From positions 682,001 through 746,000 of the forward strand of contig MU008188.1 of the NCBI GenBank assembly GCA_010909165.1: a DNA stretch of 64,000 nt, written 5' to 3'. The position numbers and the translations under genes are program-made. The notes below the pieces were generated by a model. It did no database searches and had not been told where the DNA came from. It saw only the letters and a list, made by a program, of their open reading frames with translations. Below are positions 1 to 11,879 of the stretch, in pieces; positions within the stretch are counted from its first letter, which is position 1; every line of letters begins with the position of its first letter. Origin of the DNA: Anthoceros angustus. Its lineage: Eukaryota > Streptophyta > Anthocerotopsida > Anthocerotales > Anthocerotaceae.

Positions 1-1338
1 TGCATACTTCTACCACGCGCCCGGGTGTGGGGTTGGCTCCCTATTATCGGAGGCGACTTTGGAGGAGTTGAGCGAGGAGGAGGTCCAGCTTGGGTGGACG
101 AGGAACCGTGTAATCCTCGGCAATAGGCCCGGAAGATGCGGAAGCCCAGGGTACACCTCAAATTCGACGTCCAGCAGTGGCGTGAGGTGGAAGTAGTGTG
201 GGAGAACCGTCCGACCGTGGCGGGAGAGCTCGTGTGGCGGCAATGGAGGGAGGGCCGGGGCCAAGTCGAGGTAGGAGCGGGCGTGTGAGGTGGTAGCAAC
301 CTAAAGATAATTTGGTTAGGATGTTTGGACCTAGGATCTCCGGTGTGGGCGCGTCCCGCGATAGCCATCTTAGGACCTAAAAATCCGGCAGGTGCCCCAC
401 CGATGTATAAGAGGGGCGAATAGGTCCCTCACGCCGATAACTCCCGGTTGAGATCCCCACTGTGGGTGGTTGGAGACGTCCGTCGAGGTGGTGCGTGACG
501 CTCCTAGGGGTGGTCGAGAGCTTGCTCCATGGGAGGAGGTGATAAAGCAATCTTGCGACAAAGGAGGAGGAAACCAAGGGATTGGCGCGGGGTCTGGAGC
601 TTGCTCCGCCGTGGCCTGGGGTTCTTCTTTCCTTCACACTTGTCCCTAGTTGTGTTCAAATTAGAGAGAAGTGTTGAGTGGATGGTTGGAAGCTGCGGCG
701 AGTTGAGGGAGAGAGAGAGAGAGGAGAAGATTGGGTGAAGGAGTGACTAAACACCGCTGCGCGAGGTGTGAGAGGGGTTGAGAAGGGAACTAATTGAGAG
801 ACTAGCGTGGAGATTTGTGTGAATCCAAAAGAAACCAAACGGCTGGTGGAAGTGCAAGGGGAACAGTTCCTTGTAAAATGTGTGAGTGTGGCGCCTTTGT
901 GTGTGTGAGCGGTGAGGGATTTGTGGAATTTAGGTCCCTAGGAATCGGGGTGTGTGTGCATGAAGTGTGGAGTGCAGAATAAAGCCGGATCCGTGCAGTG
1001 TGGGCCGTGGCGAGGATCCGCGGCGCCGTCGGAAATAAGTCGCTAGGGTTTGGTGTGGGACCCACCTCGGTGGCAACTACCTAGTGGTGAGCCACGCGGT
1101 CGTGGAATAAGATTTGCGGTCGTGGAATAAGAGTCGTGGTAGCTAGACAAGTCGGGGTAGTAGTGGTTGAGTAGATAGGTAAGAGGAGTAGCAAGTAAGT
1201 CTTGACTTAGGTGAAGGTCGAGCGATAGAAGTTAGCGCTCTTGGCACAAACCATTCCCTTGGGAGCGAATCCTAAGCCTACAAGACATTGAGGGTGAATG
1301 GACCTCACGGTGTCCCGGACACGAATCCACACTCCACA
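1..1338 (+). repeat. 3' part of the 5' LTR of element B (end of U3, R, U5)
   Basis: This segment matches 9553-10933 along its whole length, apart from scattered short indels. It contains the tail of the LTR-internal ORF (to about 180), a TATA-like box at 406, a (GA)n run near 709-723 that is also present in the other copy near 10285, and a GT-rich U5. It ends in CA at 1337-1338, directly before a degenerate primer-binding site. About 2.4 kb of the LTR is missing to the left. Confidence 0.88.
406..413 (+). promoter_or_regulatory. TATA-like box of the B 5' LTR
   Basis: TATAAGAG lies in a conserved block (ACCGATGTATAAGAGGGGCG) that recurs at 9969 in the 3' LTR. About 930 bp remain to the LTR end, which suits a start of genomic RNA followed by R-U5. 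Confidence 0.6.
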
Positions 1339-1339
1339 T

Positions 1340-1354
1340 TTTGCGCCGTCGGGA
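1340..1354 (+). other. degenerate tRNA-Asp primer-binding site of element B
   Basis: The bases TTTGCGCCGTCGGGAA just after the LTR end correspond to the plant tRNA-Asp site TGGCGCCGTTGCCGGGGAT with short deletions. The spacing after the CA terminus is the same as in element A, where the site is perfect. Confidence 0.6.
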
Positions 1355-1421
1355 ATGGAATGCATCAAGGACGTAGGTAGAACTAACCATAGCTTAAGTA
1401 GAGTCTAGCATTACTAGATTG

Positions 1422-3219
1422 ATGGATGCCTCGGGTGGAGACAAGCGATCTGTGGGGAAACGCAAGACGGCAAGGCAACGCATGGAAAGATTGCAGAGAG
1501 TTACGAGGAGAGCACGGCGGAGATCACACTGTTGGACGAGGAAGAGGGGCGGAGTCAACTCGGAACTAGGGATCGATCTTATCATTGATTCCCAACTCTC
1601 GACTACGAAGCACAAGGGGCCAGTACCCGATTCCACCTTGTCTTTTGATCTCGCTCCAGTGCCTAGACCACGCGGTCCATCGAACTCGTGAATGTAGAGG
1701 TCATCAGCGTAGTGGCGCGTCAACTACGCATCGTTGAAAGTACTACCCGGTAGTTATGGCGATCTCGTGCTTGTTACTACAATCTTACCCGCTGTATGGA
1801 GAAAAGAAGGGCCATGAGGATCCCGACGAGTTTGTCGAGCGTTTTGAGCGTTGACGCCAACCGTGAGGATGCGATCGTGCCCATTGCTTTATGGAGTCTT
1901 ACGCGGAGCGCGGCCAAGTGGTACAAGCGGGAGTACATAGCACCCACCTACTTTTGGGGCCTTGAGAGCTTTTGTGAAAGGTTCGGAGGGTCGATGTGGA
2001 AGGATATGTCTTGTCCAAACTCGAGGGGATGGAGAGGAAGAAGGAGACCGCAGCTTATGTGGAAAGGTTCCACACCTACGGATCGGGGTCCGTCCGCTAG
2101 CTAATGGCCATTTGGTTTGCAAGAGGATTGGCGCGGAGATGGGAAGGCACGTGCGTCTCAGTGAGAAAGATTTGGATCGGGCGAAAAACTCGAACTATGA
2201 GGAGTCCAACGCGGAAGAGAAGAAGAACTCGAACAAGGGCACGGAAGGACAAAAGAAATACAAAAGAAGAAGAAGTACTATTCGTCCTCCGATGGCAGTT
2301 CCGGAGGAGGATAGTTTTCAAGACTCCTCGGGTAGCTCCACGGAAGAGGAGACCAAGAGGATTCGGAGGAGAATTCGTAAGGTGAGCGCAACCAAGGGAT
2401 AGAAGGAAGAAGGGAAAAATGACGAAACAAGACGACGTGCAAAAGGAGCGCTATATGCACGAAAGGACGGAGCAGTGAGAAGAGAGGTGGAAAGCGCAAA
2501 AAGTGGAGCAACAAGGGAACAAGATGGAGGAAATGATGGTCGAGAAACTCCATCTTAATGCCATCAAGGACCATGATAGAAGAAGGGTTGCTCAGCGCGG
2601 GCGAATCTCTTCGCTCAACTTGTGGACAGTAGGGCACTCGAGGTCGAACAAACAAAAGTGCAACCATCGGCTACGAGGAGAGGATGAGGAGATGTGCTTG
2701 GAAGATACATACCAAATTCAAGAGGCAACACCGATCTCTGGTACCAAAACTTTGTACTCGAGTTTCGAAACCCCACGTGCATGGGCATTCGCAATCGATG
2801 GCAAGGAACCCGCAAATGAGTGCCGCCCGGTGTTACAATTGCCGAGGGTTCGCATCTTGCCTGGATGCCCCTCCGCATCTCGCCGGAATGGTGATTTTGA
2901 AAGGTCGTGTGGACCGCAAGCAATCGGTCACGTGGCCGGCACTCCTGCCGGACACCGAAAAAACAGTGAGGATCGCTCAACCTCCGGTTACGGCGACCCA
3001 CCCGCACAAAGAAAGCCCGGCAATGCAAGTCGATGCGCCATGGTATGGGAGGATTCCGAGGCCGGTGTCGAGGAGCCCGGAAGGGTTGGGGATGTGGATA
3101 GTGGGTATTACGGAACTCCTGCGATGGGCTCGGAGGAGAGGAAGGCGGACACCCTAAGAAGGGGAGCGAGGGAAAAAAGGAAGAAGAAGAGTGGGAGCTT
3201 CCATAACGTCCGCAAGTGA
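1422..3219 (+). pseudogene. gag: gag remnant of element B
   Basis: The likely start is the ATG at 1422, which opens a basic stretch (MDASGGDKRSVGKRKTARQ). A retrotransposon-gag core follows at about 1800-2110, with ALWSLTRSAAKWYK and then a frame-shifted match to the usual W..F..RF and Y..RF motifs. Next comes a lysine/glutamate-rich region. A CCHC zinc knuckle remnant (RCYNCRGF) lies near 2824-2860. Gag would form the virus-like particle and bind element RNA. The frame changes several times, so no intact Gag is encoded. The product is a typical Ty3/gypsy Gag and sits directly upstream of the protease. Confidence 0.75.
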
Positions 3220-3819
3220 GGAGGAAGAGGCGTCTTCATCGCGGGAAGGAAGAAGTCCAACCACAAAAGGCGACGAGGGACTCGGATGGGAGTCGAAAAA
3301 AAGGGCATGCGAATCCATGGACGGGAGCAAGGCCACACTTAACGCGAGGTTGCGATTTGGATGGCATCACGTGTAACTCCCTTAGCCGAGACCGCTGGAT
3401 TCGAGGGTGAAGTGCAAAACGAGGAGACGGACGGTGGGACTCGAGTCGACACATGGGGCGAAAAACCCGCAAGAGGAAAAAAGGATGAGTCGGCGTTTCC
3501 GCCCGATGTCAGGGGGAAGGTTATGGATATGATCCGACAAGAACGAACAGACTCAACATCGTACCTTTTGGACCCACGACCCACCTCCACTCTGTTTCAA
3601 CGACCCTCAACTACATGACTGAAATGACGGTGGGGTTGGCAAGGAGAAAGCAGAAAAAGCACAGTGTTCCTTTCAATTTGGCGGGCGCTATCATGGACCA
3701 AAAGTTCATGATAACTTGAACGACTTCTCGTGGACAATCCGCGGCGCACCAAAGTGGGGCATTGAAGGCGGCAAGAAGAGAGACCTTTCCACCCCAAGGC
3801 CGAAATCCCTTCTGTGAAT

Positions 3820-4740
3820 ATGGTGGCCATGATGGACTGTGGTCTGAGCTACTGAGATAGAAATTGCGGGATGTGTAATCAAGAAGGTGCCGCTAGATTA
3901 GTCGAGTCAACATCATGACAGAGGAGACCGCTAAGCTTGGGTTGCGAGATAGAACATACATCAAAGGTGTTGCTGGCGGACATGTCCAAAATGGCGGAGG
4001 GAGTTGAGTCCTAACCCATATTGGTACCATTCCGTACCTCATGGACTACGTGGTCATTAAACAAAAAGCGCCAGGGTATGAGGTTCTCATTGGACGAACA
4101 TGGATGTACGGGGCACGTTGCACCTTCAAATGGGCGAGAAAGGAAGTGGGATTCAAACCTCTGGACTGGGACCCCAAAATTAAGGAGGGGAGGATATGTT
4201 TGACTTGGAGCAGAGATACGTGCAGGGAGACACCCACGGAGGGATACACCTCTCAAGATACCTCTGGGAGAGGATGAGAAGGAGAAATTCCCATTCGCAT
4301 ATTTCGTGGTCGATGAAGAGGACGATTAGAGAGATATTCCCCATTCCATCAACCTATTAGGGTGCTATGGAGTCACAATTGACAACCCGGTGGTCGGGGA
4401 GAAGACGGAGGTCGAGGCAGAAGTAGAGGTGGGTGAGCCGGGACGGCCCGACAAACTTCGGAGGGTGCGAGGAGGGTGTCTCACGCTTTACCTCGACGAC
4501 CTATTCCGGAATGGGGAATGCGCCAAGGAGAACCAAGACATGGAGGAAGGGTTCGCATCACATCCGCCCGGTGGAGAGAGAGTGGTGCAGACGGATGAGG
4601 TCAAGGATGTGGAAGTGTTGCCCGGCAAGGTCCTTAAGTTTTAGGATGAATGCACTTGGAAAGGGGTATGAAACAATTCGGAATTTATCCACGTTTTGCT
4701 TTTGACGTTACGACATGAAGGGTATACCGAGGGAGTGGGG
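3820..4740 (+). pseudogene. pol: aspartic protease remnant and PR-RT linker of element B
   Basis: The segment IAGCVIKKVPLD ends in the catalytic aspartate at about 3896-3898. A TAG stop stands where the Ser-Gly of the DSG triad is expected. The flanking MTEETAKLGL (3920s) and EVLIGRTWMYG (4080-4120) match the protease of element C, which keeps DSGSGVNLMTEE. After the protease comes an acidic linker (4390-4640) with the block VEVLPGKVLKF, equivalent to LELEPGKVVKV before RT in element C. The protease would cleave the Gag-Pol polyprotein. As read, it is inactive. Confidence 0.7.
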
Positions 4741-5905
4741 AGCACAAGATTGATCTCGAGCCGTGCGGTCAATCTGCAATACAAGCTAAATCCAAAGTAT
4801 TGAAGGTAAAGGAACAATTGAGCTTTACTTGTATATATATCCTATTGTGACATCGGAGTGGGTAGCCCCAATTGTGGTGGTTCCCAAAGCGTAAGGGAAG
4901 ATACGGTCCGATTGGAGGAAGTTAAACAAGGTGACCAAAAAGACCATTACCCGCTTCCATTCATAGACAACATCGGACTTAGTTGGGAGAATGGTCTACT
5001 CTCGGATGGGTATTCGGTATAATCACATCTCGTGGAGAGTGATTGGCCCCAAGCCTTCACTACATCGGGAACCTATGCCTACAAACGGAGTGCGTTCGGA
5101 TTAACAGGGGCACCAGGATCCTTCATGCGGACAGTTGTCAAGATTTTCAAGGAATACCTTAGGGACTTCATGGAGGTCTTCCTGGATGACTTCTGCGTGT
5201 TTGGAGCAGCGAAAGATCACCTCAACCACCTTCGCAAATGTCTGGAACGGTGTCAACAGACCCAATTGTGTCTACATCCCGAGAAATGTTATTTCGGCAT
5301 GCCAGAGGGTATTTTGTTGGGGCACCGATTTGCGGGGATAGAGGTCGACCGGATAAGGTCAAAATCATTACCGCCTCAAGCCACCTACCACATCAAGGAG
5401 CTTAGGGATTCCTCGGAATGGTAGGCTATTATCGAAGGTTTGTGAAGAATTTCTCCGTAAGGCGGCTCGCTTCCGCAAGGACCAGAGTGGGAATGGACGC
5501 AAAAAGAGGAGGCCTTCAATGATCTTCGCACCACCGATCACAAAGACCGCTGGGGCCACGAACAAGAAGTTCCACGTGTTTGTAGACGTTTCGCCTATGC
5601 AATCGGTACCATTCTAAGCCAAAGGGATGACAAGAAGCACGATTATCCAATCTATTATGCGAGGCAGCTCGACGCAGAAGAAAGTATACCACCAAGAGGG
5701 AGGCGCTGGGATGGTGTACTCGGTTCAAGTTTCGCTATTTGCTATCCTACGAGTTCGTCTTCCATGTGGACCACTTCGCCTCAAACACCGTAAACAAAAC
5801 CGACTTGTCGGACGCGCGCAAGATGGATCCTACTCCCAAGAATTCACGCTCACGGTGGAGACCAGGAGGAGTAAACATGTGAATGCAGATTACATTTCGA
5901 GGTGA
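4741..5905 (+). pseudogene. pol: reverse transcriptase-RNase H remnant of element B
   Basis: The best preserved RT part is 5032-5424. It holds GTYAYKRSAFGLTGAPGSF and the catalytic-loop equivalent FMEVFLDDFCVFG, where the YxDD box of retroviruses becomes FLDD. The thumb block HLNHLRKCL is followed by CLHPEKCYFGMPEG. RNase H spans about 5560-5905, with FVDVSPMQ near its first catalytic Asp and the closing block KHVNADYISR. These enzymes copy element RNA into DNA and degrade the template. Several frame changes and stops break the ORF. The MEVFLDDF form recalls Athila-like plant gypsy elements rather than chromoviruses. Confidence 0.85.
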
Positions 5906-7160
5906 ACAGAGGAGGTTACAGACCAAAACGACGATTTTCCGATGAAGCTCGTTCGCGAGTTAGAGCGCACCATAAGGCGAGGGTAAATGGTGGCTCGGCA
6001 GAAATGAGAAGGGAGAACGGATACACAAGGCCCACTCACGAGGAGATGATGGAATTCTTGGAACGGGAAAAATACCCGGATCTTTCAAACCCCAGTGCGT
6101 TTAGGCACTATTCGCGCTTGTACGACGCAAAGACAATCTCAGATCGGGACCGGATGGGGCAGTTATGGGTAACAAAGGAGCAGTTATCCGAAAGTCTTGT
6201 GAGATGCACGAGGGGAAGCGGAGGACATTTTTTGCACATATCACGTGCAAGAAGGTGCTTGAAACGGGTATGGTGGCAAACCATGCATCGGATGCTAGGA
6301 GTTTGTTAAACGCGCTGCGATGCGCCGAGGGTTGGGAAAAACCGGCAACCACTCAATGGCCAATGGTTCCGATATTGGCCCGCGCCATTCGAGAAATGGG
6401 GAATAGACTTTGTTGGTCCCATACAAAAAACGAGACGCGACAAAACCAATACATCCTCGTGGTACAGACTATTGCACGCGTATGGTGGAAGCCCAAGCCG
6501 CAGTAGACACACTCATGTAGTGGCCAGTTCCTCTATGAAGATTATCACTCGATATGGTCGTCCTTGGAGCTTGTCGTGACGGAGGGTCACATTTTCCGGT
6601 TATATCTCATATGATCTACTACTTCAACGCAGAAAACGACTTATAATCCCAAGGCAAATGGCTTAACGGAAAAGGCGAATGGGCTCTTGTGGGATCCTCA
6701 ACAAGCTAACGGTGGAATACGCGTCGGGATCTTAAGCTTCACTCCGCTCGGGCATACAGGATCGCAGAAAATAACAACGCAACAAACACCGTACTACCTC
6801 ACCCTGGCCATTCTCCTGCCTATTGAGTTTGAAATTCCACCGCGTATCAGAAACTAACCGCATGGCGAGAGGAAAGTCACTGGAACGCCTCGTCGCGCTA
6901 AACATAGGATAGGGAGCAGGCGTTGAGCGTCATGCGGATATTCAGCGAAACGGAAAATATGGCATGACAATCGGTTCGGAAGCAAGAGTGGGTAGTTCCG
7001 GTGACTTGGCCTGTTGCGACAATAGGTACATGCACTTTCCGGCAAGCTCCACCTTCGATGGATGGGGCCATATAGGGTTCTCAAGTCTTCAAATGGATCA
7101 AGCCGCAAGAACTAGGTGGCTCCACTACCAACCCGAGTCAATGGGTGGAGGGTCAAGAAG
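5906..7160 (+). pseudogene. pol: integrase remnant of element B
   Basis: The zinc-binding N-terminus is badly eroded (6170-6330). The catalytic core is recognised by APFEKWGIDFVGPI at about 6384-6425, whose Asp is the first of the DDE triad. YNPKANGLTEKANGLL follows near 6640-6690, and TPYYL plus PIEFEIPPRI near 6780-6850. The C-terminal part keeps WMGPYRVLKSSNGS and RVNGWRVKKYY near 7060-7165, which also close integrase in elements A and C. There is no chromodomain. Integrase would join element DNA to the host chromosome. The product is broken by frameshifts. Confidence 0.82.
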
Positions 7161-7189
7161 TATTATACATAAGTTGGCGAGGGGCCAAC

Positions 7190-7205
7190 AAATGAGAAGG
7201 GAGTA
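7190..7205 (+). other. polypurine tract of element B
   Basis: AAATGAGAAGGGAG precedes the LTR start TGTAG at 7206. Equivalent purine runs precede the 3' LTRs of A (AATGGGGAGAGGAG) and C (AGTGAGGAGGAG), which supports the boundary. Confidence 0.7.
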
Positions 7206-7413
7206 TGTAGATCGACTTGAAACCCCTGTGGGACGTGCCAAGTGTTTTTGTTTTTTGGGAGTGGTGTGAAAATAAGTGTTGGTAGGGGATATTTATAGTA
7301 AAAATGTCCTTGGCCTATGGAGTTCTTTTCTTGTTTTATTTTTAGGTTAGAAAATAAATGGTCCGAATTTGGTGTTCCTTGGCCCATGGACTCGGAATGT
7401 TCCCTAAAAAGTC

Positions 7414-7420
7414 TATATAT
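7414..7420 (+). promoter_or_regulatory. TATA-like box near the start of the B LTR, upstream of the LTR ORF
   Basis: GTCTATATATGTGAG lies 208 bp into the LTR and ~410 bp before the candidate ORF start at 7831. Family A LTRs have CTATATATGCC at a comparable place. Confidence 0.5.
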
Positions 7421-7830
7421 GTGAGATAGGGGGGTTTGGAATAATTAGAGAGTCTATAAGTTGGGGTCGACCAAGCGGTAGAATGAGTGTGGGTTGTGGA
7501 TTGGGATGTGGGAAGCGGTCGAGAGGTCGAACAGAGTAGGGGAACAGGAAACTTAACCCTAGGAAATGAGAATCCGTTCAAACAACGGGCGGGGGCGGGA
7601 GGCGGAGCGAGCGCGGCGACGGTGGCCGAAGTCGAGGAGGCGTCGGGGCACCGCGATCGCAGGAGGCGCGAGGCGCAGCGAAGGAGCTCCGAACCCCCAT
7701 CGCGATCGCGAAGCAGAGGAGGAAGGCGCGGCAGCCGCGCCCTTGAGGAGGTAGGAACCACAGGCCCGACCCCCAGAAATTCGCAGCAGGTGGCGTTGGT
7801 TTGTGGCGCGAGACCGGAACCGTGAGAGGG

Positions 7831-9738
7831 ATGGCGCCCAAGGTCACCACCGAAATTGTGCTTGCAATGGCCGAACATGGATCATTGGAAAGTTCGGAGG
7901 AGGCGTGAAGGAGTCAAGCCGGGTTTCATGGAAGAGCGGTGGAATTACATGAACACAGGACTGGGTGCAGTGCGCGCCACCAAGGACAACACAGGGGATT
8001 TAGAGCGAAGCCGCAGGATTGGGACCTGGAGTGGTTAGAAGGGTGTATGAAGCAAGGAGGAGGCGGGCGGTTGGTGATGGAGCCGTCCGAAAAAGAAGCC
8101 GTTAAAGCGGGCGTATTAACAGCAACTGGTTGACGAGGGATTTGGCAACCTTGATGGGTCGCGTGGCTCCTATGTTTCGCACAAGAAGCGGGATTATTTG
8201 TCGACCACTTGCCGTTCCTTCATGAAGTGGTCAAGGGGCGAAGATCGATTGGGCGAATTCTCTTGACAAGTTGTGTGAAGAGAGGTTGAACTATTTCCTC
8301 CCTCGGCCTCTCTAATCTCACCATTTCGTCCATCTTTATGTTTACGCTGCGCGAGGTGGAGATTGTAGCCTCCTCCACATGTGGAAGCCGGTTAGGGAGG
8401 TGAAATGGAAGGCGGAGGAGCCCAAGGAGGAAAAATCGGATAGGAGTCGGTGGCGCAGGCGGTTCGGAGGAGGAAATTCCCACCAGAAAGGAGGAAGACC
8501 GGGGTGAAAGGGCATCGAAAAGGTGAAGGCGGATGCGTCTGGCGTCAGCAGGCGCCGCTAGAAATGAAAGCCAAACGGCGGTTGAGGTGGAGGAAGAGGC
8601 GCGATCCGAGGACAATTTTGACTGGATGCGAGATGATGAATCAACTCCGGAGGGTTTAGGGCGACCTCGAGGCGGACCCTCCTCGGCATGGGAAGAGATT
8701 TTCAAGGGGACTCCCAGCGGTGGATGCAAATTGGTGAGGGTGCGCACCTGGGAGGAAAGTTCTCGAGAGGGATGGCGTCGGGCGGGCCGCACAAGTGGAC
8801 TTGCGGGTGACCGCGTCGATGATCCGGGCCCAAGCATTTGTTGGATCAAGCGGCTTTAGCTCTCACCGCTCTGTGCAGGCGGGAGGAAGTGGTGAAGGCC
8901 AGTTTGTGAAGAGGAGGCCAAGCGCAAGCAACGGAGGAAGACAAGCGGAACCTAGGAAATAAGGGCCAAGATTCAAGAAGATTTGTGCAGGCCTGGAGAA
9001 GTTGCAAGCCATGACGAGCAGGAAGCACTCATGGCTCAAATTAAGGATGCCCACGAGGCGAACCAGAGATGCAGGGGAGTTGTTGCGAGCCCAGAGCGAA
9101 GCGGCCTCGGTGGAAAAGGCCCATAAGCGGAGCGATATATAAGGAGGATGAGGCACGGGGCCGAGAAAAGACAAAGGGAAGGGCGGGGTAGCAGGACCAC
9201 ATGAGTAGCGGAAGGCCTACAGCGGAAGGAAGCAAGCAGGTGGAAACCTCACCTACATGTTCTTTGAGCGAACGACGTCGTGGAGTCCACTACATGTAGT
9301 CGGCACCGACATTGGCGCAACCAACCCGGCGGGCGGGCGGGCGGCAGGGTGCGACGTGGCGCCTCGCGAGGACAGCAACGGTGTAGCCTACGGAGGAGGG
9401 GTAAGCACCTCACCGCTAGGGTCCTATTATTACGGCACATGGATGAGGAAACTTATGTGCTGGTCTATATGTGAATGGAGAACGCGCTTAACCTCACCAT
9501 GTGCGTGTGGAAATAGGAGGGATCGGGGGCCTACCCTGCAAGTGAGGACCCGGTGCATACTTCTACCATGCGCCGGGTGTGGGGTTGGCTCCCTATTATG
9601 CAGGCGACTTTGGAGGAGTTGAGCGAGGAGGAGGTCCAGGCTTGGGTGGACGAGGAAGTAATAATCCTCAGCAATAGGCGGCCAGCGGAAGATGCGGAAG
9701 CCCAGGGGTACACCTCAAATTCGGACGTCCAGCAGTGA
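7831..9738 (+). pseudogene. LTR-encoded charged/coiled-coil ORF, element B
   Basis: A candidate start at 7831 reads MAPKVTTEIVLAMAEHG. Frame-shifted charged segments follow, for example AVEVEEEARSEDNFDWMRDDE near 8580-8640 and an Ala/Glu/Lys-rich helix-like stretch near 9030-9125. The best preserved end is at 9600-9738 (ATLEELSEEEVQAWVDEEVI, then a stop), and the same tail is present at the window start. I know no family for it. It sits wholly within U3 on the element's own strand, between two TATA-like boxes. Families A and D carry analogous ORFs. The function is unknown. It is interrupted by many frameshifts as read. Confidence 0.5.
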
Positions 9739-9968
9739 CAGTGAGGTGGAAGTAGTGTGGGAGAACCTGTCCACCAGCGTGGCGGGAGCTCGTGGCGGCA
9801 ATGGAGGACGTGGGGCAGCGTCGAGGTAGGCGCGGATAGCGTGAGGTGGTGGTAGCAACCTAAAGATAATTTGGTTAGGATCTTGCCGACCTAGGATCGC
9901 TCCGAATTGTGGCGCGTCCCTTCGTGATAGCCATCTTAGGACCTAAAAATCCGGGGGCGGCACCGATG

Positions 9969-9976
9969 TATAAGAG
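9969..9976 (+). promoter_or_regulatory. TATA-like box for genomic RNA, B 3' LTR
   Basis: TATAAGAG is the counterpart of the box at 406, 965 bp before the LTR end. Confidence 0.55.
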
Positions 9977-10933
9977 GGGCGTAGGTCCCTCACGCCGAGA
10001 CTCTGGTTGAGATCCCCACGCTGCTGGCTGGTTGGAGACGTCCGATTGACGGTGGTGTGTGAGGCGCTCCTAGGGGTGGTCGAGAGCTTGCTCCTGGGAG
10101 GAGGGGTGATAAAGCAATCTTGGCGACAAAGGAGGAGGAAACCAAGGGATTGGCGCGGGCGGGTCGGAGCTTGCTCGTGCGCTGACGCCTGGGGTTCTTC
10201 TTTCCTTCACACTTGTCCCTGCTAGTTGTGTTCCGAATTAAGCGAGAAGTGTTGAGTGGATGGTTGGAAGCCTGCGGGCGAGTTGAGAGAGAGAGAGGGG
10301 GGGGAAGATTGGGTGAAGGAGTGACTAAACACTGTACGCGATGCGAGGTGTGAGAGGGGTTGAGAAGGGTACTAATTGAGAGGCTAGCAGTGGAGATTTG
10401 TGTGAATCCAAAAGAAACCGGTTCTGGTGGAAGCGTGCGCAAGGGGGCAGTTCCTTGTAAAGTTGTGTGAGTGTGGCGCCTTTGTGTGTGTGTGGAGCGG
10501 TGAGGATTTGTGGAATTTAGGTCCCTAGGAATCGGTGTGTGTGTGCATGAAGTGTGGAGTCACGAGAATAAAGCCGGATCGTGCCGCAGTGGGCCGTGGC
10601 GGGGATCCGCGCTTGCCCGGAAATAAGTCGCTAGGGTTTGGGTGTGGGACCCACCTCGTGGTCAGCAACTACCCTTGAGTGAGACCATGTCGTGGAATAA
10701 GTTGCGGTCGTGGAATAAGAGGCATGGTAGCTAGACAAGTCGGGGTAGTAGTGGTTGAGGATAGGTAAGAGGAGTAATAGCAAGTAAGTCTCACTTAGGT
10801 GAAGGTCGATGGCGATAGAAGTTAGCGTCTCTTGGCACAAACCATTCCCTTGGGAGCGAATCCTAAGCCTACAACGACATTGAGGGCGAATGTGGACCTC
10901 ACGGTGTCCCTGGACACAAATCCACACTCCACA

Positions 10934-11626
10934 TGCTTGGTGGAGGACTTGCTCGCTGCAAGTGCCTAAACGAGTTGCTCCCCTTGTGAATGGTTGCTGT
11001 GAAATTGCTTTGCTTTGGGTGTGTGGCAATGCCCAGGCTCGGCTTGAGGGTAGACTACAGGGAAAGACTCCCTGGAGGTTCTCGCGTGTCAAACTCATAG
11101 CAACCAAGGAAGAACTTCTGGTGGACCCAGGCGGTTGTCGTGAGGGCGAGTCAAGCCGAAAGAGGTTAGAATAGGAGGAAGAGGATGAGGAGATGAGTAG
11201 AGGATTAGAGGTGTAGGTGTTAGTGGAAGGCCACAGAGGCGAGCCTAAGGGACGAATCCCAAATGCAAGTAAAGCGCTCCCGAGTGGAGAAGAGTGGTCT
11301 TAGAAGTAGGGACGAAATTGCGGTGTGGATCGGGGGTCCCTGGCGCCGTGATAGGCTCCTGCTAAGGCGGGACCGCAATTGTGTTGTGTCGTTGTAGGTC
11401 GGATTGGTGATTTTGGCGGTGCAAGTGGGGCAGCAGTAAGAGGGAGAGTAGAGGGCGCCTTGCTTGTTTAGAAGGTCGAGAAGTTGTGTCTGCGGTGTAG
11501 CGGTCATCACAAGACCTCGAACTTTCACACAAGTCTCATGGGACGAAACCCAACGTCTGAGCGGCGGTGGGATAAGTGTGGCCGCTATAGTGGGAGGACT
11601 CGGAGTGCCCGGGTTTTCCTACCACA
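10934..11626 (+). repeat. U5 end of the 5' LTR of element C
   Basis: The block GACCCAGGCGGTTGTCG near 11121 has a counterpart in U5 of element A (near 33268). The last bases (GGGATAAGTGTGGCCGC...CCTACCACA) match the end of family A LTRs. It terminates in CA at 11625-11626, before a primer site. Only 693 bp remain. The left end is the junction with element B. Confidence 0.7.
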
Positions 11627-11629
11627 TTT

Positions 11630-11643
11630 TGGCGCGCGGGATT
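11630..11643 (+). other. degenerate tRNA-Asp primer-binding site of element C
   Basis: TGGCGCGCGGGAT is the tRNA-Asp site with an internal deletion. It is spaced like the perfect site at 23336. Confidence 0.65.
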
Positions 11644-11879
11644 TGTTGTTGAAAGTTTGAAGTTGTGGTTTCCATCGCTAGGCTGCAGTGTTTTCAAAGG
11701 GAGGGTCGACCATATGTTGTGAAGGAAGAAGCCGCCTAAGTTGTCATAGGGTGAGAATGGTTGAGACACTAAAGGGTGTGGGTTGCTTCCTTAACAACAG
11801 TGGGTTGGAGGACATGAGGATGGCTTGCGGATGTCGGTAGGGGACGATCTCGGGGAGCGGAGATCACCCCGCCGCAAGA

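Larger units (their letters stand above)
1..10933 (+). mobile_element. Ty3/gypsy retrotransposon, element B (5' LTR cut by window edge)
   Basis: Everything from the window start to 10933 fits one LTR retrotransposon on the plus strand. The last ~1.34 kb of a 5' LTR is followed by gag, protease, RT, RNase H and integrase remnants, a purine tract and a complete 3' LTR. The 1-1338 segment recurs at 9553-10933 with small indels, which defines the LTR pair. The order PR-RT-RH-IN is diagnostic of Ty3/gypsy. No chromodomain is visible after integrase. The element ends directly against a U5-like fragment of element C, so B probably inserted into the 5' LTR of C. The target-site duplication cannot be checked because the 5' end lies outside the window. 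All reading frames carry stops and frameshifts. Confidence 0.88.
7206..10933 (+). repeat. 3' LTR of element B, 3.7 kb
   Basis: It starts TGTAGATCG after the purine tract and ends CA at 10932-10933. Its last ~1.38 kb matches 1-1338. It carries a TATATAT box near its start, a long charged ORF, then a second TATA-like box and a ~960-bp R-U5. The length is unusual for an LTR and comes from the ORF-bearing U3. Confidence 0.85.

Noticed and set aside
709-723. (GA)n microsatellite as an independent feature
   Set aside because: It is part of the B LTR and recurs at the same place in the other copy (near 10285).
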